From positions 10,818,082 to 10,882,081 of the forward strand of contig NC_067207.1 in assembly GCF_026262505.1 (NCBI RefSeq): a stretch of DNA of 64,000 nucleotides. Direction: 5' to 3'. The translations under genes and the position numbers were made by a program. The notes beneath the pieces are model-generated. The model was given only the letters and a program-made list of their open reading frames with translations. It was not told the origin of the DNA and made no database searches. The first letter of the stretch is position 1; every line of letters begins with the position of its first letter. This document shows, in pieces, positions 9,851 through 18,800 of the stretch. Source of the DNA: Trichomonas vaginalis G3. Lineage: Eukaryota; Parabasalia; Trichomonadida; Trichomonadidae.

Positions 9851-10226
9851 TTACGAAGAAGTCTTGACAAAACATTTACGAAGAAGTCTTGACAAAACAT
9901 GTACGATGAAATCTTGACAAAACATTTACGAAGAAGTCTTGACAAAACATTTACGATGAAATCTTGACAAAACATTTACGAAGAAGTCTTGACAAAACAT
10001 TTACGAAGAAGTCTTGACAAAACATTTACGAAGAAGTCTTGACAAAACATTTACGAAGAAGTCTTGACAAAACATTTACGAAGAAGTCTTGACAAAACAT
10101 TTACGAAGAAGTCTTGACAAAACATTTACGAAGAAGTCTTGACAAAACATTTACGAAGAAGTCTTGACAAAACATTTACGAAGAAGTCTTGACAAAACAT
10201 TTACGATGAAGTCTTGACAAAACATG
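9851..10226. repeat. 25-bp tandem repeat, about 15 copies
   Basis: The unit is ACGAAGAAGTCTTGACAAAA followed by CATTT, with a perfect 25-base period over most of the array and a few GATGAA variants. Related units, inverted, occur at 57085-57145 in Polinton-2, so the repeat belongs to the element family. A minus-strand open frame across it (9577-9975) is a by-product of the repeat and not a gene. Confidence 0.9.
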
Positions 10227-10330
10227 AAAACATATATAATTTGTGAAAAGTGAAACATTATATAATGTTTTCGACCCAGAAGACTAACAATTTTCCGAAT
10301 AAAAACTTCATTTATTACTAAACATCATCA

Positions 10331-10383
10331 GGGCTAGAAGGCACGAAGTGCCTGGAAGCCCCACTACCTTTTTTTTTTTTTTT
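10331..10383. other. Right terminus of Polinton-1: terminal hairpin and poly-T
   Basis: On the minus strand the end reads GGTAGTGGGGCTTCC, then a tip AGGCAC-TTC-GTGCCT, then CTAGCCC. GGGCT pairs with AGCCC and AGGCAC with GTGCCT. A 15-nt poly-T run (10369-10383) lies on the outer side. The left end of Polinton-2 at 44637-44695 has the same layout with base-paired substitutions in the tip. Confidence 0.8.
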
Positions 10384-10510
10384 AAGGAATAAACACTTAC
10401 ATTTATTACATTTGGATTTTTTTTTTAAATTCAGTATTATTTTTAGAAATAAGATAATATAGTTCTAAATAAAACAAAGAATGTTAAGAAGGAAGAAGGA
10501 ATTAGCGGAT

Positions 10511-11067
10511 GCAGCCGAAGCACGCTCACAAATTACTCTCAATATCCACTCAAATCATACAAAGTTTTGTCGAATAGTTTGATATAAAGACAAAAAATTT
10601 ACAATTTTTAATTAAATCCGAACAATCTTACATATGCAGCCGAAGCACACTCACAAATTACTCTCAATATCCACTCAAATCATACAAAGTTTTGTCGAAT
10701 AGTTTGATATAAAGACAAAAAATTTACAATTTTTAATTAAATCCGAACAATCTTACATATGCAGCTGAAGCACACTCACAAATTACTCTCAATATCCACT
10801 CAAATCATACAAAGTTTTGTCGAATAGTTTGATATAAAGACAAAAAATTTACAATTTTTAATTAAATCCGAACAATCTTACATATGCAGCTGAAGCACAC
10901 TCACAAATTACTCTCAATATCCACTCAAATCATACAAAGTTTTGTCGAATAGTTTGATATAAAGACAAAAAATTTACAATTTTTAATTAAATCCGAACAA
11001 TCTTACATATGCAGCCGAAGCACACTCACAAATTACTCTCAATATCCACTCAAATCATACAAAGTTT
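10511..11067. repeat. 125-bp tandem repeat, ~4.5 copies
   Basis: Units begin GCAGCYGAAGCAC at 10511, 10636, 10761, 10886 and 11011, an exact 125-base period with only a few substitutions, and the last unit stops after about 57 bases. No coding potential. The copies are more than 97% alike by eye, indicating recent expansion. It lies just outside the Polinton-1 terminus. Confidence 0.95.
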
Positions 11068-11329
11068 TATATTTTCATTTTATTGTTTCTTAATAAAGAA
11101 TTTACTTTAATATTCTTAATTGTTTTCTTTTTTATATTTAATTTTGATATCTATTTTAAAAAACTTATACAAATTCGAGTCAGCTAATAATTTAATTGAA
11201 AAAATAAAAAGAAAACATATAATTTTTAATCCGTCTAATTGAATAAGCAATATTATAAATATTATGTTAAACGGTTAATTTTTCTCAAAAAAATTATTTC
11301 GAATTTCCGAAATTTTTGACATTTTGGCT

Positions 11330-11510
11330 GAGAACTATGGTCTGCGAGGTACATAGATAGAATCAGTACCTCGCAGACTATAGTTCTCTATATGGAGCCG
11401 AAAATTTTTTGGTGAAATGCGACGACATTTCACCAAAAAATTTTCGGCGCCATAGGAAGAATTGGAGGGTGTGAGATACTATTACATGCTATAGTACTCA
11501 CACCCTCCAA
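11330..11510. repeat. Cluster of three adjacent hairpins
   Basis: Three consecutive inverted repeats: 11330-11388 (stem ~23 bp, one mismatch), 11398-11447 (perfect 22-bp stem, 6-nt loop CGACGA) and 11462-11510 (~20-bp stem with one bulge). The first and second also share an outer pairing of the GGCT/AGCC type. They are separated by only 9-14 bases. No protein is encoded and the flanks are AT-rich with no recognised gene. Confidence 0.85.
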
Positions 11511-11950
11511 CTCCCAATCAAAATCGCATAAAATTTGCTACTTATCTTCAGATTACCTCCCATTATAAAATATATCATTGCTATCTCATCGTACTATATT
11601 TTCACCCTATTGTATTTAAAAATATAAAAATTTTTGATAATATATTTTTATATCTTGAATTTTCAAACAATATATTCACAGATAATATAATGGGAAATCT
11701 ATCTCAACCTAGCCTTAAAGTACCAAACTCCTGCTTGCATTCTCACTCACAAATATTAAACATCCATCTCCAAAAAACTAAATTCTTCACAATTTTTTTA
11801 AAATTGAGAACATAAAAAACGTATGCATTCAATAATTTAAGATACTAACAAATATTAAAAACTTCAAAATATCAGATAATAACGTTTTTCAATTAAAAAA
11901 ATATCATTTTGCTTTTCAATTCGAACATAAATCTTAAATATTATCTCATA
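11511..11950. other. AT-rich spacer without recognised features
   Basis: About 440 bases of low-complexity AT-rich DNA. No open frame, tandem repeat, tRNA or promoter that I can support. Confidence 0.5.
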
Positions 11951-12225
11951 CCGAAATGGCTCACCAAAAAGGTGACATTTTTGGCGCCAATAATTTGATT
12001 TTTCTGATTCTTTCTATTTAGATATATTTATTTAATATTCATATTCCTTTATATTGCCTCATATTATTTCCCATTTTTAATCATATTATACAAATCTTTA
12101 ATAATTTTTAATGTTTTGAGCTTCAAAATCTTGTTCTAACTATTTTCATTCATATATCCTAGAAAAAATTAAAAAGTTTTTTAGAAATAAAAATGTTTGT
12201 ATGTAAAGTATTGAAAATATTCTAG

Positions 12226-12383
12226 ATGAGAAGACATTCTCCAGAAGAGATTGATATTGATTGGCTTTGTGAAGCCATCACAAAATCAATAATGGAGTTA
12301 AGTTAACTGATATTTGCGCGAAAGCTAAAATAAATCATGAAGGCAGAGTTATATATAATCATACTATCTTAAAGTATTCCTAG
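12226..12383 (+). pseudogene. Short broken transposon reading frame, unknown family
   Basis: A frame from ATG at 12226 begins MRRHSPEEIDIDWLCEAITK and stops after 26 codons. A second frame from about 12285 continues with VKLTDICAKAKINHEGRVI and ends at 12383. The text looks like the beginning of a helix-turn-helix DNA-binding domain of the kind found at transposase N-termini. One frameshift near 12283-12290 separates the halves, and everything downstream is missing. Assignment to a transposase is inferred from its position between the TIRs. Confidence 0.4.
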
Positions 12384-12576
12384 AAATTTCCAAAATTAAC
12401 CGAAATATAACTGTACAGAATTACTATTTTCGAGATAAAATTCATATGGAAATACTAATTCATAACGCTTTATGTTATATAAAATTTAATTTATAAAAAT
12501 TTCAAAATAAATCAAATTTAACACAATGAATATAACTGCAATCGAGGTTTTTGACGATTGATTCTTACGAGAAGTT

Positions 12577-12810
12577 TTCCAAACTTTGAGTTAATGTCAA
12601 GACATTAACTCAAAGTTTGGAAGTCTAATAAGGGGAATTGTAGGCTATGAGGTACTGATTATATATCAGTGCCTCATAGCCTGCAATTCCCATTAGAAAT
12701 CGAAGAAACTTTGTCCGCATAACTTATGATGCGGACAAAGTTTCTCCCATTTCTACTTAGAATGAAAGGGCAAGAGATATATAGTGTACCTATATACCTC
12801 TTGCCCTTTC
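12577..12810. repeat. Cluster of four adjacent hairpins
   Basis: Four consecutive inverted repeats: 12577-12622 (perfect 22-bp stem, about 2-nt loop), 12633-12691 (26-bp stem with two T/C differences, extendable to 12624-12697), 12705-12744 (16-bp perfect stem, 8-nt loop) and 12764-12810 (~21-bp stem with one mismatch). Sequence between the second and third hairpins resembles that after the last hairpin of the 11330-11510 cluster (CCCA-T/A-rich, AAATCG, then a TCTCCCATT-like stretch), so the clusters may share ancestry. Confidence 0.85.
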
Positions 12811-13096
12811 CTTCTTACCTAAAGACTTCCAATCTTATTTTTTTCCAATTTTTCCCCTAAATTTAAATCTTATATAATATAAATAAAATGCATAATATCA
12901 ATCACAAAAATTCATGTTTATTTTTTTAATTAAAATTGCCGCGCAATTTAAGGTTTTCTGTCACTTTTTTGTTAGCCATTTCGGTACGAAACACATAAAT
13001 CTTAAATATTTTTAATTAATATCTGATTTACAGCATTATTATCCATTTATAAATCTGACAAATAAATGACAAAACCATCAGAAATAGTATCACTTT

Positions 13097-13843
13097 TTGT
13101 CAAAAGTGAAGTCACGCTATTTTTCATGCACAACACAAGTTAGAAGTATTCCAGCAGGAAGAACAATATTATTGAAGAACTTTAATGTTTTGAGGTATAA
13201 TGATGAAACAAAGAAGCAAGATAGTTTTCCTGTTGCTGTGTATGTGAACCTAGACACAGGAGATGACATGAAAGTTTTTAACACAAAGCTTCAAACGGTA
13301 GTGAGAGAACAACTTACTGCGGAAGGACATCCATTACCTTCAGAAGTTACCATAGCATATAATTTTGAAACAAACTCAATAGATTTTAAAGTCGTCTTTG
13401 CAAAGAAGTCAGGTTTTACATTTAATGAAGCAGATGTATATTCGAATGAAAACTTCAAAGCTATTGCATGGTTAGATAATGACGATTGCTTTAAGAAAAT
13501 ATTTAAATACAGTGACTCAACGATGTCAATAGATGACCTTCGTGGAATGTTACCATCGACGTTTACAGTAGAAGGTTCAGCAGGATTGCTTACAAGATTG
13601 TCAATTGGTGGCATTTGGTCTCGTGAAAACATTGTTATAAAATCCAGTATAAGTGAATTTGCTGAAGAATCTATATTATGTCTTTCAAACTATATGTATT
13701 CGCCGCCGAAGCATTATAGTATAACAAACTTTGTCAGTAAGTTTAACATAAGACTTGTCGAACCTTCTTCAATGAAAGATGTTGTGCTACCCAAAGACGG
13801 AAAGGATGGACTCATTATTGAGATGATTTTAATAGCATATTAA
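13097..13843 (+). CDS. Divergent member of the ~285-aa Polinton family, fragment edge
   Basis: About 248 residues are open to a stop at 13843. Similarity to 7013-7861 is weak overall but clear near the C-terminus: an ILCLSNYMYSPPKHY block matches the FLCLANDFYEKPTKLYEPP position, followed by the same spacing to a hydrophobic ending. The composition is beta-rich. The 5' end is at the edge of the fragment and the true start is uncertain. The stop codon abuts the next gene's ATG (TAAATG). Function unknown; probably structural. Confidence 0.55.
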   Translation: MSKVKSRYFSCTTQVRSIPAGRTILLKNFNVLRYNDETKKQDSFPVAVYVNLDTGDDMKVFNTKLQTVVREQLTAEGHPLPSEVTIAYNFETNSIDFKVVFAKKSGFTFNEADVYSNENFKAIAWLDNDDCFKKIFKYSDSTMSIDDLRGMLPSTFTVEGSAGLLTRLSIGGIWSRENIVIKSSISEFAEESILCLSNYMYSPPKHYSITNFVSKFNIRLVEPSSMKDVVLPKDGKDGLIIEMILIAY

Positions 13844-14068
13844 ATGAGCTTGTTCTTGAAGGTCATTCATGATGAAATAACTGTTGTAGAAGATGTTAGC
13901 AATTGTTCAGACATTTTGAAGCGTATAGATGATATAAGAAAGAAGTTAGATAGACCGCAAAGCGGTGAGGGCGAAGCCCGTGAGAACGTTTATGTTTCAT
14001 TGACTTTCTCCAGTAACGAGAACTTTTATGAGATAATATTGAAGAGAGATGATTTTAATATGGTGTAA
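13844..14068 (+). CDS. Small Polinton protein, 74 aa, unknown
   Basis: An intact 74-aa frame whose ATG follows the previous stop directly and whose stop is directly followed by the next ATG (TAAATGG). The sequence has a helical N-terminal half (SDILKRIDDIRKKLD) and a short RPQSGEGEARENVYVSLTF segment with a glycine turn, then beta-like alternation. No known motif. The zero-length spacing suggests that the three genes are expressed from overlapping signals or that TAAATG itself is part of the start signal. Confidence 0.6.
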   Translation: MSLFLKVIHDEITVVEDVSNCSDILKRIDDIRKKLDRPQSGEGEARENVYVSLTFSSNENFYEIILKRDDFNMV

Positions 14069-14596
14069 ATGGTAGCTTGGGCAGCTTTAGGCGCAATGGG
14101 AACAAAAGCATTAGCATTTGGAGCAACAGCACTTGGAGCTTATGACGCAGTAAATAAAATGAGTGGAGGAAGGGTTTCAAAGACATTAGATGCAAATAAA
14201 GGAAAGATTGGAGGCTGGGTTGCAAAGAAGTTAAGATTAAATAAAATAGGGCTCATAAATAAAGCATCCAATTTGGTTGCGACTGAGTCAGAAAATGCTT
14301 TAGGAAAGGACGATGAGTTTGCAAAACACGCAAAAGACTTTAATGACCAGATGAAAGGTGAAACAATGCATTTAAATAGAGTCGATGGAACTAAAGAAAA
14401 TGTTTCTTCTCCACCAGTGGTTTATCCATACGGACCTTATGGAATGTATGGAAACCCTTATGAACGACCATTTGACCCATTGACTGGTGGAAGTAATTGG
14501 TATCATTATGAACGAAGAAGAAAGACAGTCAAGTTGGAGACAGACGTGAAGAAAGCAACTAAAAAGAAACCAAGGAAGAGAGTTATAAAGCAATGA
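14069..14596 (+). CDS. Small Ala/Gly-rich then basic Polinton protein, 175 aa
   Basis: Residues 1-30 form an Ala/Gly/Leu-rich hydrophobic segment (WAALGAMGTKALAFGATALG) like a membrane-inserting helix. The middle is Lys-rich, then comes a Pro/Tyr/Gly segment (VYPYGPYGMYGNPYERPFDP), and the tail is very basic (KKATKKKPRKRVIKQ). A hydrophobic-plus-basic design fits a minor virion or core protein, but this is inference. It is followed at once by an iteron-type palindrome. Confidence 0.6.
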   Translation: MVAWAALGAMGTKALAFGATALGAYDAVNKMSGGRVSKTLDANKGKIGGWVAKKLRLNKIGLINKASNLVATESENALGKDDEFAKHAKDFNDQMKGETMHLNRVDGTKENVSSPPVVYPYGPYGMYGNPYERPFDPLTGGSNWYHYERRRKTVKLETDVKKATKKKPRKRVIKQ

Positions 14597-14597
14597 A

Positions 14598-14662
14598 TTC
14601 AACAGGGTGAAAAACCGGGTGAAAAAAGAGGTGAGATTTCACCACTTCACCTAAATTTATTT
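14598..14662. repeat. Degenerate iteron palindrome of Polinton-3
   Basis: The core is GGTGAGATTTCACC at 14630-14643, preceded by GGGTGA and GGGTGA half-sites and followed by CTTCACC. It is the only one of thirteen copies in the window whose centre is GATT instead of GATC. It lies 3' of the 175-aa gene. Confidence 0.75.
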
Positions 14663-14752
14663 TTGTGCTATGTTTTCATACGTGTGGGAGTGGTGATATC
14701 ATTAATTTTTAAGTTTATTTTTTATTTTATTTTTTATTTTATTTTTATATAA

Positions 14753-15079
14753 ATGACGAAAACTATTGAGATAACAAACTACAACGGTCATGAGTTCAAG
14801 AATTTGTTCTTCGTTCCTCGTGAAAATACATTCTATCAGATACGAGGGAGAAAGGGTAAAGTTAGTTTGAGCGTTTATGAAGGAATGAAGAATGGAAAGT
14901 TTATACAAGCATACGATACAAATGGTAAACGTGTTTCATTAGCTTTGTCAAAACTTACTAACATTTATTTTGACAGTGACTTTGACTCTGACGATTGGAG
15001 CGACAGCAGCGATACTGAAGAATATGAACTATTGTGTGAAGCACAGCAATGGGAGGAGTTGCAATACTTTTGTAAGTGA
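14753..15079 (+). CDS. Small Polinton protein, 108 aa, unknown conserved family
   Basis: An intact 108-aa frame. It resembles the partial gene at 63767-64000: both have an IEIT-N/D-Y start, an aromatic-rich strand, a DT-GK-V motif, and LxKL/F-Y near residue 68. The C-terminal part here is acidic and Ser/Asp-rich (DSDFDSDDWSDSSDTEEYE). A run of T-rich repeats ending ATTTTTATATAA precedes the ATG, matching the element promoter type. No function is known. Confidence 0.65.
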   Translation: MTKTIEITNYNGHEFKNLFFVPRENTFYQIRGRKGKVSLSVYEGMKNGKFIQAYDTNGKRVSLALSKLTNIYFDSDFDSDDWSDSSDTEEYELLCEAQQWEELQYFCK

Positions 15080-15224
15080 GAACGTTTATTTTTTACAGTC
15101 GTGAAGTCGTTTGTGAAAACATTAGTGAGGTGAAGTGGTTGGCGGCTTTATAAATATTTAAGGTTAAGTTGGTGTTTGTGTTTGTGTTGTAAAATATACG
15201 TTAACGGTTTTGTAAAGTGTCAAA

Positions 15225-15284
15225 TTCACATATAATGGGTAAGGAGGCGCGCAGTGCCTCAGTACACATTATATGTATACTAAC
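15225..15284. other. Right terminus of Polinton-3: terminal hairpin
   Basis: A nested hairpin: outer arms CACATATAATG and CATTATATGT, inner stem GAGGC-GCGCAGT-GCCTC. The tip AGGCGCGCAGTGCCT has the same architecture as AGGCRC-NNN-GYGCCY at the termini 10331 and 44663, with paired changes. Beyond it, a transposase reading frame begins abruptly, marking the junction. Confidence 0.6.
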
Positions 15285-15602
15285 TATGGCCATTGATGTT
15301 GTAATACAGTTCAAGTCGTCTGCCATCTCTTGAACAAGTTTTTTGAACTGCATTTCATCTGGTAGTGACAAAAGGGTCATACCACCCCCTGACTGACCTT
15401 TTGTCCATGAACGACAAGTAGCAGTGCGCATGATTGCGCGTGCTACTGTTGTCTTTGAAATTGAGTAAACATTCCGTATTTGTTGATAAGACTCGCCATT
15501 TACTCTTCGATAGAGTAAATCGAGTTGCATCTGGGTCAATAGCCCAAGATTTTTATAATTTACTAATTCTGCAAACTCGGGAATTCGTGTTCTTGGTTGC
15601 AT
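15285..15602 (-). pseudogene. DDE-type transposase N-terminal fragment
   Basis: A frame starts at 15602 (MQPRTRIPEFAELVNYKN) and shows a helix-turn-helix (RRVNGESYQQIRNVYSISK then TTVARAIMRT), followed by SLPDEMQFKKLVQEMADDL. The pattern resembles the N-terminal part of pogo/Tc1-like transposases that are abundant in trichomonads. At about 15285 the coding sequence runs into the Polinton-3 terminal hairpin, and the last ~28 residues of the open frame are translated hairpin. The catalytic domain is missing. The Polinton end therefore appears to lie inside this gene. Confidence 0.6.
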
Positions 15603-15647
15603 TTTTTTTTAAACGGGAACTTCACAAATTTGGTTCATGGCCATAAA

Positions 15648-15752
15648 AACTCATTCAATTTTTCTGAGATTTTTTTCGTCACTCACTCAAAACGCAGAGG
15701 ACCATTCTTCTCAAAATTGAATTATTTTCTCAAAGATTGAGTGAGTAAAATG
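15648..15752. repeat. Imperfect inverted repeat upstream of the SHIPPO gene
   Basis: CTCATTCAATTTTTCTGAG at 15650 and CACTCACTCAA near 15680 pair imperfectly with CTCAAAGATTGAGTGAG at ~15730-15747. Probably the terminal part of the truncated transposon at 15285-15602. No gene. Confidence 0.4.
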
Positions 15753-15890
15753 GGCACGTTGTGTAAATTGATTCAAAATTTTTTATTGGTACACGACCTT
15801 TGAAATTGGTCTCGGGCTATTCAACCTACGGTAATATCAAATTTGACTATTTTTGAATAAATTTGAAATTCCGTTAGATTTCACCAGATT

Positions 15891-18800
15891 ATGTCGAAAA
15901 ATGGACTCCTTGTGAGAATAGTTGGTGATAGATCGACTAACCCAGGTCCAGCAGAGTTCAATACAAGGACAAAACCTGGTGATGACTCTCCACAATGGAC
16001 AATTAAAAATAAATATCCAGAAAAAATCGAAGCAATTGATGTACCATATAGTGACATTGCATCTACAATTGGCGAAGGTCCAAAGATTTCGATGCACTCA
16101 CGTCCACAAGAACGCGCCCTATCTGATTCACCAGGACCAAATTATATTCCTCCATCTTTAGGCTCAGATGCACCGAAAGTTTCAATGACATCTCGTCATG
16201 ATAACACTAAATATAATGACAATCCAGGTCCAGGTGCATACGACATCAAAGATTCAAATAACGGTCCTGCATATACGTTAAAGGGAAGAACGGAAAGCCC
16301 AGATGCTAGTACAGCTTCACCAGGCCCTGCTGCATACAATCCTAACTACAATGCAACTATGAAGAACTCTCCTTCTCCAACTATGCACGGCCGTCCAACA
16401 GATCGTAACATCGAAGTAACTCCAGGTCCATCAGACTATGCTATTTCTCGTGATCTTGGCGGTCCACAAATTTCTATGCATATTAGACCTACTGAGAATC
16501 AAAAAGAAGGCGGCCCAGGTCCTGGCGCGTACAGTCCACAAGATCTTGATGGTCGTGGTCCAAGTTACACCATGAAAGGTCGTCATGATCTTCCACAAGA
16601 TGTCAACACCGCACCTTATAGAGATCTTCCAACAACCATTGGCGAAGGTCCAAAGATTTCGATGCACTCACGTCCACAAGAACGCGCCCTATCTGATTCA
16701 CCAGGACCAAATTATATTCCTCCATCTTTAGGCTCAGATGCACCGAAAGTTTCAATGACATCTCGTCATGATAACACTAAATATAATGACAATCCAGGTC
16801 CAGGTGCATACGACATCAAAGATTCAAATAACGGTCCTGCATATACGTTAAAGGGAAGAACGGAAAGCCCAGATGCTAGTACAGCTTCACCAGGCCCTGC
16901 TGCATACAATCCTAACTACAATGCAACTATGAAGAACTCTCCTTCTCCAACTATGCACGGCCGTCCAACAGATCGTAACATCGAAGTAACTCCAGGTCCA
17001 TCAGACTATGCTATTTCTCGTGATCTTGGCGGTCCACAAATTTCTATGCATATTAGACCTACTGAGAATCAAAAAGAAGGCGGCCCAGGTCCTGGCGCGT
17101 ACAGTCCACAAGATCTTGATGGTCGTGGTCCAAGTTACACCATGAAAGGTCGTCATGATCTTCCACAAGATGTCAACACCGCACCTTATAGAGATCTTCC
17201 AACAACCATTGGCGAAGGTCCAAAGATTTCGATGCACTCACGTCCACAAGAACGCGCCCTATCTGATTCACCAGGACCAAATTATATTCCTCCATCTTTA
17301 GGCTCAGATGCACCGAAAGTTTCAATGACATCTCGTCATGATAACACTAAATATAATGACAATCCAGGTCCAGGTGCATACGACATCAAAGATTCAAATA
17401 ACGGTCCTGCATATACGTTAAAGGGAAGAACGGAAAGCCCAGATGCTAGTACAGCTTCACCAGGCCCTGCTGCATACAATCCTAACTACAATGCAACTAT
17501 GAAGAATTCTCCTTCTCCAACTATGCACGGCCGTCCAACAGATCGTAACATCGAAGTAACTCCAGGTCCATCAGACTATGCTATTTCTCGTGATCTTGGC
17601 GGTCCACAAATTTCTATGCATATTAGACCTACTGAGAATCAAAAAGAAGGCGGCCCAGGTCCTGGCGCGTACAGTCCACAAGATCTTGATGGTCGTGGTC
17701 CAAGTTACACCATGAAAGGTCGTCATGATCTTCCACAAGATGTCAACACCGCACCTTATAGAGATCTTCCAACAACCATTGGCGAAGGTCCAAAGATTTC
17801 GATGCACTCACGTCCACAAGAACGCGCCCTATCTGATTCACCAGGACCAAATTATATTCCTCCATCTTTAGGCTCAGATGCACCGAAAGTTTCAATGACA
17901 TCTCGTCATGATAACACTAAATATAATGACAATCCAGGTCCAGGTGCATACGACATCAAAGATTCAAATAACGGTCCTGCATATACGTTAAAGGGAAGAA
18001 CGGAAAGCCCAGATGCTAGTACAGCTTCACCAGGCCCTGCTGCATACAATCCTAACTACAATGCAACTATGAAGAACTCTCCTTCTCCAACTATGCACGG
18101 CCGTCCAACAGATCGTAACATCGAAGTAACTCCAGGTCCATCAGACTATGCTATTTCTCGTGATCTTGGCGGTCCACAAATTTCTATGCATATTAGACCT
18201 ACTGAGAATCAAAAAGAAGGCGGCCCAGGTCCTGGCGCGTACAGTCCACAAGATCTTGATGGTCGTGGTCCAAGTTACACCATGAAAGGTCGTCATGATC
18301 TTCCACAAGATGTCAACACCGCACCTTATAGAGATCTTCCAACAACCATTGGCGAAGGTCCAAAGATTTCGATGCACTCACGTCCACAAGAACGCGCCCT
18401 ATCTGATTCACCAGGACCAAATTATATTCCTCCATCTTTAGGCTCAGATGCACCGAAAGTTTCAATGACATCTCGTCATGATAACACTAAATATAATGAC
18501 AATCCAGGTCCAGGTGCATACGACATCAAAGATTCAAATAACGGTCCTGCATATACGTTAAAGGGAAGAACGGAAAGCCCAGATGCTAGTACAGCTTCAC
18601 CAGGCCCTGCTGCATACAATCCTAACTACAATGCAACTATGAAGAATTCTCCTTCTCCAACTATGCACGGCCGTCCAACAGATCGTAACATCGAAGTAAC
18701 TCCAGGTCCATCAGACTATGCTATTTCTCGTGATCTTGGCGGTCCACAAATTTCTATGCATATTAGACCTACTGAGAATCAAAAAGAAGGCGGCCCAGGT

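Larger units (their letters stand above)
732..10383. mobile_element. Polinton-1 (Maverick), decayed copy, right terminus present
   Basis: The element carries Polinton hallmark genes in order: a conserved 285-aa-type protein remnant, DNA polymerase B, small structural-type genes, retroviral-type integrase, a collar-type fibre, three small genes and a Dam methyltransferase. The right terminus is the hairpin at 10331-10362 with a poly-T tract, matching the left terminus of Polinton-2 in inverted orientation. The left part is interrupted by a mariner element and continues beyond the window. The large replication genes are broken many times while several smaller genes remain open. The shared gene at 732-1140 is about 95% identical by eye to its Polinton-2 counterpart, suggesting a fairly recent, degrading insertion. 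Confidence 0.9.
11951..12986. mobile_element. ~1.0-kb TIR-bounded DNA transposon remnant
   Basis: The ends are inverted: ACCGAAATGGCTCACC with a following AAAAAGGTGACA at the left, and the reverse complement of ACCGAAATGGCTAACA with AAAAAAGTGACA at the right. The interior holds a short broken reading frame (12226-12383) and a hairpin cluster (12577-12810). Direct repeats of CATAAATCTTAAATATT lie just outside both ends (about 11928 and 12993) but are spaced unevenly from the TIRs and are too long for a normal target duplication. The superfamily is not assigned. Confidence 0.6.
13066..15284 (+). mobile_element. Polinton-3, fragment with one terminus
   Basis: Four plus-strand genes of Polinton type lie in close order. 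The first belongs to the same ~285-aa family as 62881-63741 and the last to the same small family as 63767-64000. A degenerate iteron palindrome follows the third gene. The right end (15225-15284) is a terminal hairpin like those of the other two elements. The left edge is not exactly defined and adjoins the transposon remnant ending at 12986. Most hallmark genes are absent, so this is a truncated copy. Confidence 0.75.

Noticed and set aside
9577-9975. 132-aa minus-strand frame with repeated VLSRLLRKCF
   Set aside because: Translation of the 25-bp and iteron repeats; no promoter or non-repetitive part.
9851-10226. CRISPR-like array
   Set aside because: The units are directly adjacent with no unique spacers; the same holds for the 21-, 29- and 125-bp arrays. 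No cas genes.
11924-13013. CATAAATCTTAAATATT direct repeats as target duplication of the 11951-12986 element
   Set aside because: Too long and set at unequal distances from the TIRs; more likely part of an older duplication.
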